Source: Magicicada septendecula
Taxonomy: Eukaryota; Arthropoda; Insecta; Hemiptera; Cicadidae
Reading direction: 5' to 3'
NCBI GenBank assembly: GCA_034769895.1
Contig: CM068370.1
Span: forward strand, 43,884,844 to 43,948,843
Length of the DNA stretch: 64,000 bases
The position numbers and the translations under genes are program-made. Positions within the stretch are counted from its first letter, which is position 1. The number at the start of each line of letters is the position of its first letter. Shown piece after piece: positions 1 to 11,254 of the stretch. The notes under the pieces are model-generated. The model did no database searches, was not told the DNA's origin, and worked only from the letters and a program-made list of their open reading frames with translations.

Positions 1-1197
1 GTTGCCGTAAAGAACGCTACGAAAACTTAATTTCAAACTTTACAGACGACTGAATTCCTTTATAAATATTTCCTTTGAGCATGTCCTTAAGTCGTAAAAC
101 CTACACAGAAGTGTTTAGTCTTTTGCCTCACATATCACTCCGTTCTACACACTGCACTGCTTTAAATTGTGAAAGTAATGAAGCAAAATTAAATATTTTG
201 AATTCTTTTTCCCGCCTTCTGCAGCGTACCTGACTTTACCAAGAAACGTGACTATAACATTCAGACAAACAACAGACAAAAATTAGCTCCGTTAACACTA
301 CAAATATAAATATATAAGTTATATTATATGTATATATATAAAATATAAATATGTACAAATATAATACCCTATGCACGAACGTATAATAGCGTATTCGACG
401 CATAACAAAGCCTCAAATATTTTGTAATGTGAGGTTGCACACATTCCCAATATTCGATTATTGTTTGTTGGAAATATTTAGTAACATTTTGCGTTACCTC
501 AGTAGGGATATCACTGTAGATGTTGAAAAACATATCGCATTATTACAATACTTGTAAAAAGGAATTACTCTTAATTTTTATTGTAGGGATTAAATATCGC
601 TTGCAATGGCTTACTGAATCTGGTGTTAGCTTGATCTTTACATAACGAAGATCACCGTCATTGCGTAACTTTACGATAAGCATAGACAAAAGGATAAAGT
701 ACATTACAGGGAAAACAGACAATTTATTCCGTGAAGCTTTGCAGCTTATAGTAACTCGAATTCAAATCCGGCACAAACAAATGTGTACGCAATGAAGCTA
801 TATGCGTTCTTCCAGGTAAACTAATATGTTGGTTTTACTGTTAATTAAAGAGTTAATGTTTACCCTTGACAGAATTTTAAGATCAATTATTTTAGTTGCA
901 CGGTATTTACGCTAGATCGGTTCCCCCCCCCCTGGTAAGGCCAAGCACACATGACTGCTGGGTGACTCCAAAATACAAAATACAATTCTTGCGATTTCAC
1001 TCAAAACGCATTTCATTAACCTCGTTCTAAAGTAAAAAAAAAAAAAAATAGTTTCAGAACACTATTTTTAATTGGTTTTGAGATTATTGCTATAAAGCTT
1101 AAACTTTTGAGTAAAAATACAGCTTTCCGGTTAGACGTAAATTTATTTTTTTTAAATGCTCTGTAAACTTTACAAAATCTTGTCGTTGTAACAAAAT
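1..1197. other. AT-rich stretch without recognised gene
   Basis: No coding region, RNA gene or transposon end was recognised. There is an AT-dinucleotide-rich patch near 305-360, a C9-like run near 925 and an A run near 1035. Both strands are closed by frequent stops. Confidence 0.6.
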
Positions 1198-1440
1198 TAT
1201 GATGGCTAAGTTACCTTGAGCGGATGGATGGTCAGCGTATTCTAAAGGAAATCCTGAGGACTCAAGTCTATAAAAGCAGAAAGAGGGGTCGACCTAGGAT
1301 AAGATGGTTGGATGATGTGCTGGAAGACCTAAGAAGAATGGATGTGATGAGTTGTACTTAGATGGAAGTGGCTAGGGGACGTTGGAGAAGATTGTTGCTG
1401 GAAGCCAGGTCTCACGTTGGGCTGAATAGCTAAAGAAGAA
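1198..1440 (+). pseudogene. LINE reverse-transcriptase C-terminal fragment
   Basis: The plus strand reads as the tail of a non-LTR retrotransposon protein. It shows a degenerate WLGHVERMD-like start, then KSRKRGRPRIRWLDDVLEDL and a terminal LLEARSHVGL-type end followed by an A/G-rich run. This arrangement after the reverse transcriptase is common in insect LINEs. The RT core is absent (5' truncation) and a stop codon interrupts the frame near 1358, so this is a dead copy. A second, diverged copy of the same tail follows at 1590. The LINE clade is not assigned. Confidence 0.75.
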
Positions 1441-1589
1441 GAAGATGTGACAGACCCATTGGCCGCATATGGCTTTACAGATTGCTAAAGATATCGAAGC
1501 ATTAGATCGCAACGCTTGGCCGCTTAACGAGTCGTTTCTAGATGAGCTATTAAAGCATAAGGACATTGTAAGATCCGTAAAGGCCTAAA

Positions 1590-1840
1590 GAATACAATGG
1601 CTAGGTTACCTCGAGCGGATGGATGATCAGCGTATGCCAATGAAAATCCTTAGGGCGGAAATGTATAAAAGCAGAAAGAGGGGCTGACCTAGGATAAGAT
1701 GGTTGGATGATGTGCTGGAAACCGCAGAAGAATGGATGTAAGAGATTACAATGAAATGGCAATGGACAGGAGACTTTGGAAAAGATTAGTGTTGGAACAC
1801 ATAGCTTACGTTGGGCTGTGGTGCTAAAGAAGAAACAAAT
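1590..1840 (+). pseudogene. Second copy of the same LINE tail
   Basis: This repeats the 1198-1440 tail in the same orientation: [26 protein letters not shown], a stop where Arg is expected, PRIRWLDDVLE, then a frameshift and a decayed end near 1838. The two copies differ at many bases, so they are independent old insertions or an old duplication. The 150 bp between them is not recognised. Confidence 0.7.
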
Positions 1841-2340
1841 TATAAAGTCTAAGAATATGTATTAAGTAGATATTGGATTGCAATGATGACACTGATGGAA
1901 AATTTTGTTTTCCGTGTTGTAATATACCAATCTTATAAACAACTGTGTTTATAAAAAATGTTTTCATCTTGTTAACCTTTAGCAATCTTGTTGGGTTTAA
2001 CAGGTTTCATTTAGTTTAAAATTGTTAAAAGTAATATATACGGGCCGTAGCTGAATTTTCAGAATCCAATCAAATTCACGCGTATGTAAATATTGTTGTA
2101 CGCAGTTTGGAAAGCAATTTTCAATTTATAAAAAATTCATAGGAACGCCTTGAGCAAACAAGCAGTGAGCACTCACGTGTCAGCAGATTGTGTCTCGTGG
2201 TACGTGTGAGCGTTCCAGTAGCACTACATCCAATATGTCTTGCTGTGTTATTTCTTAGCATATCCTTTTTAATACAAACAGAGGCCTTTTTTATGATTGA
2301 CAGGTATCTTAACGCAACTAAACACTTCTACTTCCGAGTA
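1841..2340. other. No recognised feature
   Basis: AT-rich sequence with only short random open frames. It forms the left flank of the hAT insertion that follows. Confidence 0.5.
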
Positions 2341-2348
2341 CTTGTACA

Positions 2349-3240
2349 CAGTAGCGGCCCGTGCTTAGGTTGCACGGTTGCACAACCTCCATTAAATCCC
2401 TAGTTGTATTTTAAATTATATAATTATGAATAAAACAATAACTAATAATATTGTTTTTAGGATAAATCACCGTAATTAATAATTTGCCGATTGAAAAGCG
2501 TAGAGCAATACTAAAAACCGTACACGCTCTTGCCGCGGTGTATACACCAACTGTGACGCGCTTTGTATATGGGGAAATACAATGGAGTAGTGCTCTGGCT
2601 GGCTAGACTCGGGTGTTCCTATTACAACGACATAGACTCGTTTGGTGTGATTAGGGACTGCAAACCCCGCTTGTACGTCACGGCGCCACCAGTTTGTTTG
2701 TCGGTAAATAGCACGTGGTGCGCCAGGTTGGCCGTTGTAAGATTATGTTGTTATGTTAGTTGAGTTAGTATCGGTCGAATTTTTTTTTTTAAGTTTATTG
2801 TTAGTGTTAGTTACGTGTCAGCCCAATTCATCGGTAAATGTAAATAATAGTACATATAAGGTGTCATAGTGTAAGATATTTATTACATTTAACTGGTAGG
2901 ACGCAATGAATTCTCTCGTAAACTTAACGAAAACGCCGTTCAGTTTACGTCTTATTGGGGAAAAAATTAAAATTAAGAGAGTTAGTAGGCCTACACTAGA
3001 CCTTTCCAATATTTGTCAAAGTGTAAAGTCAGGTAACAGAATATTTAATTGTAATTTAAAAAAGAATTATACAATAAATATTCGTGGTTATGTGGGTGTG
3101 ACACTAAATTGCATTATTTTGCTTTCTTTGTGTATTGTTTGAAGAGGAGACTTGGACATTTTCTATTCAGAGAATAAAACAATTTAATGCCATCCAACCC
3201 AACTGCAACCCCCCAAATTTTGTAACTACAGCCGCCACTG
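2349..3240. mobile_element. Non-autonomous hAT element, 892 bp
   Basis: The left end reads CAGTAGCGGCCCGTGCTTA. The right end, read on the other strand, is CAGTGGCGGCTGTAGTTA, giving imperfect terminal inverted repeats of the CAGNGGCGG type typical of hAT elements. The flanks carry an 8-bp target duplication, CTTGTACA at 2341-2348 and CTTGTAGA at 3241-3248, with 7 of 8 bases matching; hAT elements duplicate 8 bp. No transposase frame survives inside, so it must have been moved by an autonomous relative. Confidence 0.75.
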
Positions 3241-3248
3241 CTTGTAGA

Positions 3249-3764
3249 ATAAACTGTCAAGAAGATGTCAGGGACAGTTGTCTTAAAAAATTGATTTTAT
3301 AAAACCAAAACAACTAAATGTCGGACAACTGAACAATACAGTGAAACGAGCGGTAGACGCCTATGTAACTCAACCTTAAGAAGTGCACTGTGAGACGTAC
3401 TTAGCTGTGCCGTTTCATATGAGCGACCGTTGTAACATTACCAGTGGCGTGAAGTACGGTACGTGAGCGATTGATTGACGGAAGCGTTGACCGCGATTGG
3501 TCGCCGTTAATCGAGCTGAGTGACTCTCGTTGTTTAATCTAGTCGATACAGAACATCGCCTGTGTCAACTTTGATAATGACATATCGACTTATTAGACTG
3601 TTGTGACCTAATTCCAACTATACAGCTAACAGTCTTCTACCGCTAACCTCTACGTACGGGTTATTTACGGGTAAATTGACTGCTTATGAATGGGAAAAAC
3701 GAAAGTATATTTGCTTCTTAATTCAGAATACATTGCTACAAAAGAATAATAAGACAAATATTGT
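3249..3764. other. No recognised feature
   Basis: Mixed-composition unique-looking DNA. No open frame, repeat boundary or RNA gene could be supported. Confidence 0.5.
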
Positions 3765-4170
3765 GGTACGATTCACAGAAATTTTAGAAACAAATCAAGA
3801 CACAGCACAAAAGGATTAAATTATATAAGACATTTACAATGCCCACGTTGATTTATGCGAGTGAGGCGTGGGTCATGAGAAAGAAGGAAAGCGGCAAGAT
3901 TCAGAATGCTGAAATGCAGTTTCTTCGAAATACTTTAAATTATACATTGCAAGATAGAATACGGAATGAAGATATCAAAGCAGAGCACGCAGTAAATGAA
4001 AGAAATGAAATTATTTCAATTTAAAGAAGACGATGGTGGGATCATCTGCAAAGAATGACAGAGGATCGATTGCCGAAAGCGAAACTGAAGCCATTGTTAG
4101 AGGAGGCGTGGATCGTCCGAGGATGAGATGGATGCCGAAACAGGTTTATGTAACCTAATCCTTGAAGAGG
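3765..4170 (+). pseudogene. LINE RT C-terminal fragment
   Basis: A decayed stretch reads HRNFRNKSRHSTK, then after a frame change MPTLIYASEAWVMRKKES, KIQNAEMQFLRNTL and RRRWWDHLQRMTEDRLPK. The SEAW or SETW box followed by the AEMKFLR box and the WxxHLxRM box is the usual order downstream of the LINE RT catalytic core. Several stops and at least two frameshifts make it non-functional. The N-terminal endonuclease and the RT core are missing. Confidence 0.75.
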
Positions 4171-4657
4171 AGCAGAAGAAGGAGAAGTATATCTTCGGTT
4201 AAGATTAAATATTTTATCTACCATATTGTTTACTGATTCACCTTGAAGCATGATTATTTTCTGTTACTTCAAATCTCGTATCAGAATTCGAAATTGCTTT
4301 CACCTTGTTGTTTACATCACAGATACGTATAACACATTTCATCTTATTGTTTTGTCTTCACATTCTGTGATGAATACTTAATCCACTACGCAACGAGTTA
4401 CACGTTTCAGAGCTTTCGTTTAAATCTCGCGTTTGTTTACTTACGAGAAGGCAAATAATCTCAAAACTGCTTTCGTATGTAAGACTTTATTTTTATCTGT
4501 ATCCTCGTGTGTAAGCACAGAGAAAACAAATCTCATATTCACGCTCGTGTTAACATCACAAACAAGGCACGTGCAAGGTTATCGGAATTGCCATTTGACA
4601 GTCAGCTGGTTTTATCCTTGTTAGTGTTTACAAAATCTTAAGAGTCTTTTATACAGA
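4171..4657. other. No recognised feature
   Basis: AT-rich filler between a LINE relic and the next dispersed repeat. Nothing specific is seen. Confidence 0.5.
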
Positions 4658-5767
4658 ACTAGCTGTTACCCGCTGCTTCGCACGCAAATATTTGAATGTT
4701 TTTAATATTGTCTATGTCTATATGGTGTTCTGTCAGCTCGTATAAAAATTTTGTACCCATTAGTCATATTCTCTCCAAAGCTGTTTTCAAAACTTGTACT
4801 ATTTTAACTTGTACTAAATTATTATTATAGTGCAACAGCCTTTGGAGATTTAAAAGTATCCGTTTATAAAGCCTTTGAAGATATTTATAAATAGGCCTAC
4901 CTGTTAAATCAAAAACGCTAAGTTCTTTACTTTAAGTGTTACTGTGTTAGAAGCATCGTATAACACATTAAAGGTTGTGTTTTCCTTAACCATGGCTTTT
5001 ATTTATTTCAGCAGTAAACTAAAAACCAAAAACCGTTGTCACCTAACCTCACAAATGAAAACAACACGTATTTTTGATTTGCATTAAGTAATAGTACAAT
5101 TTACAATTTACATTTACAACAGTACACTTCTTCTTTTCCACATCGTAATGTATCGATACAATAGCATATTATATAAAACATCGAAAATGTACTGCAGGAA
5201 TGGATAAATGTACAGTTCCGATGCCGCTAAATAGCTTCTGTTTATTTACTTGTTACCATGGTAATTAATTCTGGTCTCCGTAGTGTTATCGACATCTTTA
5301 GTAGTAGTATTTAATATATTTAATTACTTATTCATTGCATCATCAGAAATACGTATAAACATAAATTTTATAGTCGCTTAAGATAGTTACAAAATATATA
5401 GACGTATCTGTATACAAAATTACAAAATATATCGATACAATTTCATATTAAAAACATTAAAAACTGCAGGAACGTATAAAGGTAGATCCGATGCCGCTAA
5501 ATATCATTTGTTTATTTACTTGTTACTATGATAATTCATTCTGGTCTCCATGGTGTTGCTGACATCTTTATACGCGTCAACGAAAAGGCATAATTAAAAG
5601 GGGCTAAATCGTGCGTACGTGGCAAAATATCAAATTCCAAGTTAGACAGTATGTTTTGGCTTGTGTCAAAGGTTACCTGTGCAAAATGTGGTGGCAATCG
5701 GTGTAACGGTGTGGATTTGTATTAAGGACCCATAAATCCTCAGACTTTGAGTTTAATATATATAGAT
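4658..5767. repeat. Dispersed repeat with internal duplication, 1.1 kb
   Basis: It begins ACTAGCTGTTACCCGCTGC followed by TTCGCACGC, a start seen in many arthropod interspersed repeats, and ends GAGTTTAATATATATAGAT. The inside carries a diverged direct duplication: 5151-5300 and 5430-5570 share TATCGATACA, ATGCCGCTAAATA and CTGGTCTC..GACATCTTTA in the same order. No intact coding frame is present. I recognise the type by its ends but cannot assign the family securely; an RTE-like or Penelope-like 3' region is possible. Confidence 0.55.
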
Positions 5768-6172
5768 AATAGAGACAATAGCAGGTTTTAACAATAACTG
5801 GGGGAAAATACTTATTGTGCTTAACAGGAAATTTCAGTTAGGTAGTAAAATTATTTATCTATTCTTAATGTTTTGTTTTTCTTACGTCCTGAATATTTCG
5901 TGTACAAATTTTTTTTAGATACGCATGAACTGTACCTATAGATAAATCGAAGTTCTTCTTTTTTACCTTTTTTTCTTCCTGTTTTGCAGCTTTTCCCAGA
6001 TACGATCCATTTTCAACTTCCGCATCATGAGATCTTCCTAGTGTCCAGCAGCTTGCAACTGTTTATCTAAGCATAGCACAGCTAAACATCACTTATCACG
6101 TGTATGGTTTCCACTCCAAGCCCGACCTTCCTTTTTTCCTGCTTCTGATTTTTGTTGATTAGTTAAACATAC
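5768..6172. other. No secure feature
   Basis: AT-rich DNA. A polypyrimidine tract ending TTTTGCAG near 5989 resembles a splice acceptor and is followed by 26 open codons, but no protein family was recognised. Confidence 0.4.
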
Positions 6173-6360
6173 GAGGGTAAGTCAATAATTATCCACAATT
6201 TTGTTATAATCGTCTGTAGTTTGGGAGTACCACTTAGTACTCTTGTACGGGGACAGATAGTACCATTATCTTCGCTTGTGGTCTGTTGTGGTCTGTTAGA
6301 CCGTCGGTCGCGTCAGCCAGCTTTGGATTGTTGCACACATTTATGAATAAGGTTATATTA
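6173..6360. mobile_element. Possible mariner-type transposon end
   Basis: The sequence ACGAGGGTAAGTCAATAA at about 6173 resembles the terminal repeat of irritans-like mariner elements, which often begin ACGAGGG and contain a TCAATAA-like stretch. No matching inverted copy was found downstream and no transposase motif could be read, so only one decayed end may be present. Confidence 0.3.
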
Positions 6361-6774
6361 AACACGACAGTTTACTTATAAAATACTTTGTCTGCCTCTG
6401 TAGTGTTACACGGGAGTCAAACGTGGACATACCCAAAAAAATAAATCCTCCGAAACATAGGAAATGAAATTACTTAGAATAATCAAAGGTATACGAAAGA
6501 GGACGTGATATGAAAGAAGACATACGAAAAAGTTGAATATATGACCACTAGAAGATCAAGTGCAGAAGTATAAGGCGAACTGTGAAGAACGCAAAAGATA
6601 TTCTTCACGTTTTTCGCGTAGCAACGTCTGTGAAAAGTTGGCGAAATTCTTAAAGGAAAAGTAAAACAATTTTTTTTGTGTCAGCGCTTAGTAATAAAAT
6701 CTAAAATTTCTTCCTTAGTTAGCAATCCGCACATTTGTTTCTACGAGTACTCCAGCCCGATCTCCACTGTACTG

Positions 6775-6985
6775 TCAGCAGAAATTACAACTTGCGTCAA
6801 CAAAAATCTGTTTCATATATTGGATTCTTGGTCTTCCTATTTTCCCTTCAATGTAACTTTCTATTATTGTTCTTATTAAATTTTTGTAACGTATAATATG
6901 GCATAAGTTTACATGTCGCATAAGTTCAATCTTTTGGCTTTGGAATATTTCGCCAAAAACGTCTTGTTTCTTCAACTCTAGTCGG
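6775..6985 (-). pseudogene. LINE RT C-terminal fragment
   Basis: The minus strand reads IELMRHVNLCHIIRYKNLIR followed by TIIESYIEGKIGRPRIQYMK. This matches the order of the LINE tail box with RHV, then the IEGKxxRGRPR box, then the YMKQI end. The open stretch is about 65 codons, but the upstream RT and the histidine-containing box are decayed. It runs opposite to the LINE relic at 7425. Confidence 0.7.
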
Positions 6986-7009
6986 AATCACATCATTACT
7001 AACCCTGAC

Positions 7010-7400
7010 TTTTACGTCCCCGCGATGGAGACTGGGCAACAATTGCATTCACTGGCTTACTGGTGTAAACAAGAGGCTAGCGGAAACAGGCACCGAATAT
7101 CTCCCGGGATAAGGGTATTCCACTACACTAAGTGCCAAAGGACTCCTTGGAGGGCAGAAGAGCGGTTGTAGGTTAGGGCGCTCTCGTGAGAAATCACGTC
7201 AGGAGGCGGACAGCCACAAGGTGGCCAACGGCATAATAGGATGGACAAGACGAACAAAACCCACTCCAATAACAGTCTCTTAGTATTGGTACTTCAAGAT
7301 GCATGGCTTTACTGTTGAAAACAACCCGTAGTAATAGACCGCATTCGGATATCCCAGCGGGTCCATCTAAAGAGAAACCCAAATGAAAGGAGTTACGGAA
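7010..7400 (+). repeat. Possible LINE 5' leader
   Basis: A GC-richer block contains phrases such as GGAGACTGGGCAAC and GGCGGACAGCCACAAGGTG, which resemble untranslated leaders of insect LINEs. It is followed directly by an RT fragment on the same strand. No coding frame is intact, and the assignment rests on composition and resemblance only. Confidence 0.35.
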
Positions 7401-7424
7401 GGAGTCTAAAATACCTTAAAATCT

Positions 7425-7544
7425 GAGTACCTTATAGTAAGCAGTGAAGGTCAAGACCTAAAACTAGAAGCAGAAGTGATAAAAAATATTAAAAACTTTA
7501 AGTATTTGGGTGTAACAATGGCATCGGATGGTGATACTAATCAG
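7425..7544 (+). pseudogene. LINE RT fragment with FKYLG box
   Basis: Forty codons are open on the plus strand and contain LEAEVIKNIKNFKYLGVTMA and SDGDTNQTL. The F-x-YLG box lies just after the palm domain of LINE reverse transcriptases. The fragment stops where a minus-strand LINE piece begins, so two different insertions abut here. Confidence 0.75.
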
Positions 7545-7549
7545 ACACT

Positions 7550-7985
7550 CTCTGATTTTAATGCTATCAATTAACTTCATTCTTCTACGCCCTCTTCTTT
7601 TTATCTCCTTCTATGACACTCTCCATAGTAGTTGTAAGCAAGCAGTCTCTTCTTAAACAATGACCTAACTAATTTCTTTTCCTGTTTTATGTCACCTTAA
7701 GGATTCTTCTCTCTTCTCCTATTCTTCTCAAAACTTCATAATATCTCACTTTATCAACCCACTTCACTTTTACCATTGCTCGCCAAACCCACACCTCAAA
7801 GGCTTCTTATCTTTCCTCATCCTCTTTCCTCAGTGTCCATGTCTCTGCACCATATAAAGCAACGCTCCACACATAACATTTGGCCAACCTTTTTTTTATA
7901 TTTTTATTAACTTTGCCACACAGCAGTCTTTTCTTCCCATTAAATGCCTCATACGCTATACCAATTCTTCCTTTAATACAGGTGA
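7550..7985 (-). pseudogene. LINE RT C-terminal fragment
   Basis: The minus strand encodes, with a few stops, AYEAFNGKKRLL, then YVWSVALYGAETWTLRKEDE, LEAFEVWVWRAMVKVKWVDK, RYYEVLRRIGEERRILKVT, LGHCLRRDCLL, and an end with KKRGRRRMKLIDSI. This is the standard post-catalytic region of an insect LINE reverse transcriptase with its boxes in order. The N-terminal domains are absent. Confidence 0.85.
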
Positions 7986-8812
7986 GTACTTAATATATTA
8001 CCTATTATATAGATAAGAATAATCTTGAAAACAAGCAATCCATTTTCTATTTTTACTATTATTTCCCAATATAACCTGTATACGTTTACACGAAAGAACA
8101 TAAAATAGAAACGTTTTGATACAAAGCCTAAATACTTACTTGATTCGTTCAAAATTTATCCTAATGTTTTCCTTTTAACGTTTTAATAATGGAGCCAAAA
8201 ACCAAGCCATGAGCAGGAGGATTAACAACAGCAACGAATTCAATTTTATTTTGTACGTGCCTATTTATAGACAGAGCTATAAAGAGTATTTTAATAAAAA
8301 ATTAAATTAGATTTATTCTGGCTTTAAATAATATTGTATCAGCCATTTTGTCTTTGCTTAAGCTGTTAAGAAATACACACTTTCCAACCTTCATTAATTG
8401 CTTGAAAGACGAGTAAAAAAAATTACAAACGCCTAGATTTAGAGACATTTTCTAAAGTAACATTCATGAAAACGATATACATTATTTTTAAAAAGATAAT
8501 ATAATTAGTATATTCTTTTGTTGGTAAGCAATATGATTTAAAATAAACTATAAATTTTTGTCATAAAATTGTGGGTTCTATAAATTGATTTTTACACTTG
8601 TTTAATACACCGTCTACAATTCATCGTCTGACTAATTGCGGACAGCGTTTTCCATTACAATTGCTTTTTCAGTCTTTATGCTTATCTAATTACAACATTC
8701 CAATAGCTTCTCTAGGCATGTGTCTGTTTCATCCAGCTATCCGCCCAATTACGCCCGTGCTATTGAAAGTACATGCGAACGAAGGCTGCAGTAATACACG
8801 TATAACATTTTA
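7986..8812. other. No recognised feature
   Basis: About 830 bp of AT-rich DNA without convincing coding or repeat structure. The open frame at 8598-8834 runs into the LINE tail at 8813 and looks fortuitous. Confidence 0.5.
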
Positions 8813-8862
8813 TCATCGTCACTCCAAGGACTAGGCCTTAGACTTGTTCCGGAACCGATATA
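8813..8862 (-). repeat. LINE 3' tail, third copy of a window family
   Basis: The minus strand reads GGTTCCGGAACAAGTCTAAG, GCCTAGTCCTTGGAGTG and a GATGAT-type end. The same 3' end occurs at 43275-43335 on the minus strand and at 48300-48354 on the plus strand, where it follows RT sequence. This copy is reduced to the last 50 bp, a typical severe 5' truncation. Confidence 0.7.
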
Positions 8863-8924
8863 GGTCTACCGAGATCCGATTTCCGAGGCTCGTATGAGTT
8901 TTTTAAGTACATATATTTTTACTT

Positions 8925-9270
8925 AAGCAGGTTACTGACCCGCTGTAAACCCCCGATCCTGGAGGAGCAGGAACATTGATTTTGGGCTGCTCTTCCCCTA
9001 GAGAGTTGACCTACTGTAGGCTCCACAGCCTCCACCTGCACCATCCAGCCAGGTCCAGGATCCTCCCAGGCTGCCCCATCGCTCGTTAGCTTACCGATCC
9101 ACTCCGCCGAACGGATTGGCTACCACAACCTTGGAGTGGATTGCTCGGCGTAACAGAGCCCACCAACGTGCAGGTGAGAGTGGAGTTGTGGTAGAGGGGC
9201 TGGTGCATTTCTCTTCAGTGAAAGCATATGTTCGCGTCACACCCACTTTCGGACCCCGTGTAACATTTCC
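8925..9270 (-). repeat. LINE 5' leader, antisense copy
   Basis: It shares blocks in order with 44870-45235: CCTGGAGGA(G/C)CAGGA, GCTCTTCC..TAGAGAGTTG, CTTACCGATCCAC, and CATATGTTCGC(G/A)TCACACCC. On the minus strand these match the style of LINE leaders that contain CCTGGTCCTCCAGG before the first ORF. The open frames on both strands here are not independent genes. Confidence 0.6.
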
Positions 9271-9944
9271 TGTAAACAATACAATTACCCCCTGCCAAAT
9301 AGACGACAATGGAAAAATAATAGATCCGCAGTACTGGAACGTTATGAATTAGGTATTAACTTTTACCGCCTCAACACGGTTATGTTTTTTGTTTTCTACT
9401 AGCTACAGCGCTTAGAGTTCAAAATTACAGATATATTAAACCTGTTTAATGTTAGTGCTTCATTTAAATTAAACATGACTGCAACACACTCTATTACGTC
9501 GCATTGCAGTCGCGTGACAAGTGAGACATATGATGGTGTTCTAGACACATTACATGTTAAGACAACAATAAAAATCCACCTCTCTACAATAAGTATACGT
9601 GGCCGTTTACTGAACATGCGATTGTAATGCTCAAACACATACACCCGTTTGTTAGCTGATACAAACGTGAACAGCAAAACAATAGACTGGAAAACACAGG
9701 AAGAACCAAAAGTTGAATAGTTGTTTCGTAAATACCAAATTAACTTAGTCGTGCTGATGTAGAGATCACGTTGGATATTCACAAGCGCTACGTAAAATAC
9801 AATCAAACTGGGCGTAAATTTCTGATAAGTGCTTCTGTTATTAGATTAGTCCGTAAATATTTTACACAACTAAAAAATTAGAATATTTCGAAATGTGGCT
9901 TTACCGTAGCATTTCATGGACTGCACATGTAACTAATGTTGAAG
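9271..9944. other. No supported gene
   Basis: A 135-codon open frame lies on the minus strand (9399-9806). Its product is rich in hydrophobic residues but matches no family I can name, and it has no supporting context. Confidence 0.4.
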
Positions 9945-10230
9945 TTCTTAGAAAGACGAAGAAAGAAAGGGAAGTTATTAGCACAGTGAAGTATTAAGAA
10001 AGCTTCAGTATCTGGGACATCTCGTGAGAAATGAACAGAGATTTTACTCATTGCGGTCAATACTACAGGGGAAAGTACATGGAAAGAGAGGAGTTGGGCG
10101 ACAGAGAATCTCGTGGCAGAGAAATTTAAGGACCTGGTTTGGCATGAATACGACTGACTAATTCCGTGCAGCAGAACAGAGAGTTAAAATAGTCTATACG
10201 ATATCCAACATTCGAAACGGACTATCAAAA
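9945..10230 (+). pseudogene. LINE RT C-terminal fragment
   Basis: The plus strand reads VLRKTKKEREVISTVKY, then LQYLGHLVRNEQR (after a frame change), GRQRISWQRNLRTWFGMNTT, FRAAEQRVKIVYTISNIRNG. The LGHxxRNE box, GRRRISWLKNLRTWFG box and IANIRNG end are a familiar LINE terminus. At least two frame disruptions are present. Confidence 0.8.
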
Positions 10231-10239
10231 GAAGAGTGT

Positions 10240-10317
10240 TTTTAGTGCTATCAGCTGATATTGTAAGAGTCTGATATTAGACTGATTAGTTCCATGGCCA
10301 AGGTAATAACATCGCTA
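10240..10317 (+). repeat. Left half of a repeat split by the MULE
   Basis: This matches 32797-32868 (CTATCA(G/T)CTGA, GACTGATTA, TTCCATGGCCAA) and ends in ACATCGCTA, the left copy of the target duplication. Together with 15701-15890 it reconstitutes the contiguous repeat at 32797-33060. Confidence 0.8.
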
Positions 10318-10446
10318 GGTCGCACTCGAATTGCGCTCAGATTAATGTCAGGTAGGTTTGCTAGAAAAAAGGTTACTTCATCCCCTACTGAACTGCGCTC
10401 ACTGGCCCCAGGTACTAAAAGTAGGAATACTTGGAAACTGCGTTTA
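10318..10446 (+). repeat. MULE left end with iterated GCGCTCA motif
   Basis: Three copies of a TGCGCTCA-like motif lie at 10332-10339, 10394-10401 and 10439-10446 (the last reads TGCGTTTA). Each is preceded by GAA- or AAA-type bases, and a CAGGTA occurs 10-15 bp downstream. They could be transposase binding sites; that is inference. Confidence 0.6.
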
Positions 10447-10581
10447 TTGCTGCCAGGTAGGTACGAAAAGTACGGATACTTGGAATTTCCCCCAAAATCC
10501 CCACCTGGGTACATGAAAATTGAAATTATTTCTGAAATCAGTTTTGTTTGAAACGTTGTCGACGCTGTTAAGTGTGCGACG

Positions 10582-11254
10582 ATGGAAACTATGTTGAGTG
10601 AACGAGGACAACCATTGTTAGTTTTTGAGAATTACAAGTTTCGAAAATATCGAGATGTGAAATCAACAGAAGAAGTTGTATGGAGATGCACCAAGAAGAA
10701 CTGTATGGCTACAATTTATACGTTAAATGCGGTATTTTCGAAAAAATGTGGCGAACATAACCATGAAGCAAACTAAATAATGTCGTGAAAAGGAAAGCCC
10801 AAGAAGATATTTCAACGAAACCTTCAAAATTAATCCGGTCTGAAATGAGAGCTGAAACTCACTCATTGAAAACATTATCTGTTACGGACATTAAGTGTAT
10901 CCGCAACAACATCAATCATGCGCGACTTCTGTTAGTGCCCAAACTACCAAAATCAACGATGGAAGTGCAACATTTCTTAAATTCTTCAAACTTAAGAACA
11001 AGTACGAACGAACCTTTCCTGATGTGCAATGACTTTTTAGACAACATAGTAATTTTCTCATGTGAAAAGAACTTGGAGTTTATGTGTCAACAGGATATGG
11101 ACGGAACATTCGAATATTGCACTATACAGTATTTCGGCCAACTCTTCACTATACATGCGTATGCAATGAATTTTTACGTACCCGTCGTATTTTTCTTATT
11201 AAAAGACAAGAAGATGTCTACGTATAGCAGAGTTTTCCAATTATTAATAGAAAA
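10582..11254 (+). pseudogene. MULE transposase, N-terminal half with FLYWCH-like finger
   Basis: The first part (10582-10776) encodes a FLYWCH-like finger: LVFENYKFRKYRD, VWRCTKKNC with its Cys pair, and CGEHNHEAN with the terminal His pair. After a frameshift near 10774-10784, the second part reads EDISTKPSKLIRSEMRAETH and later QQDMDGTFEYC, QLFTIHAY and YVPVVFFLLKDKKMSTYSR. The D in MDGTF is the expected first catalytic aspartate of the MULE DDE fold, and the FFLL-K-xxTY box follows it in this family. The copy is cut at about 11254, where Penelope-like sequence starts, before the second catalytic aspartate. Confidence 0.85.

Noticed and set aside
5945..6075. Polypyrimidine tract and GCAG at 5989 as a splice acceptor of a host exon
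   Set aside because: Only 26 open codons follow, no family is recognised, and the minus strand reads like a degraded KMDRIWEKLQ LINE-type tail.
7425..7985. LINE 5' inversion by twin priming
   Set aside because: The plus fragment lies at the 3' side of the minus fragment, whereas twin priming would place the inverted segment at the 5' side. They are better read as separate insertions.
9399..9806. 135-codon minus-strand frame
   Set aside because: Longest unassigned frame apart from the transposases, but no family motif, no start context and no neighbouring support. Treated as chance in AT-rich DNA.
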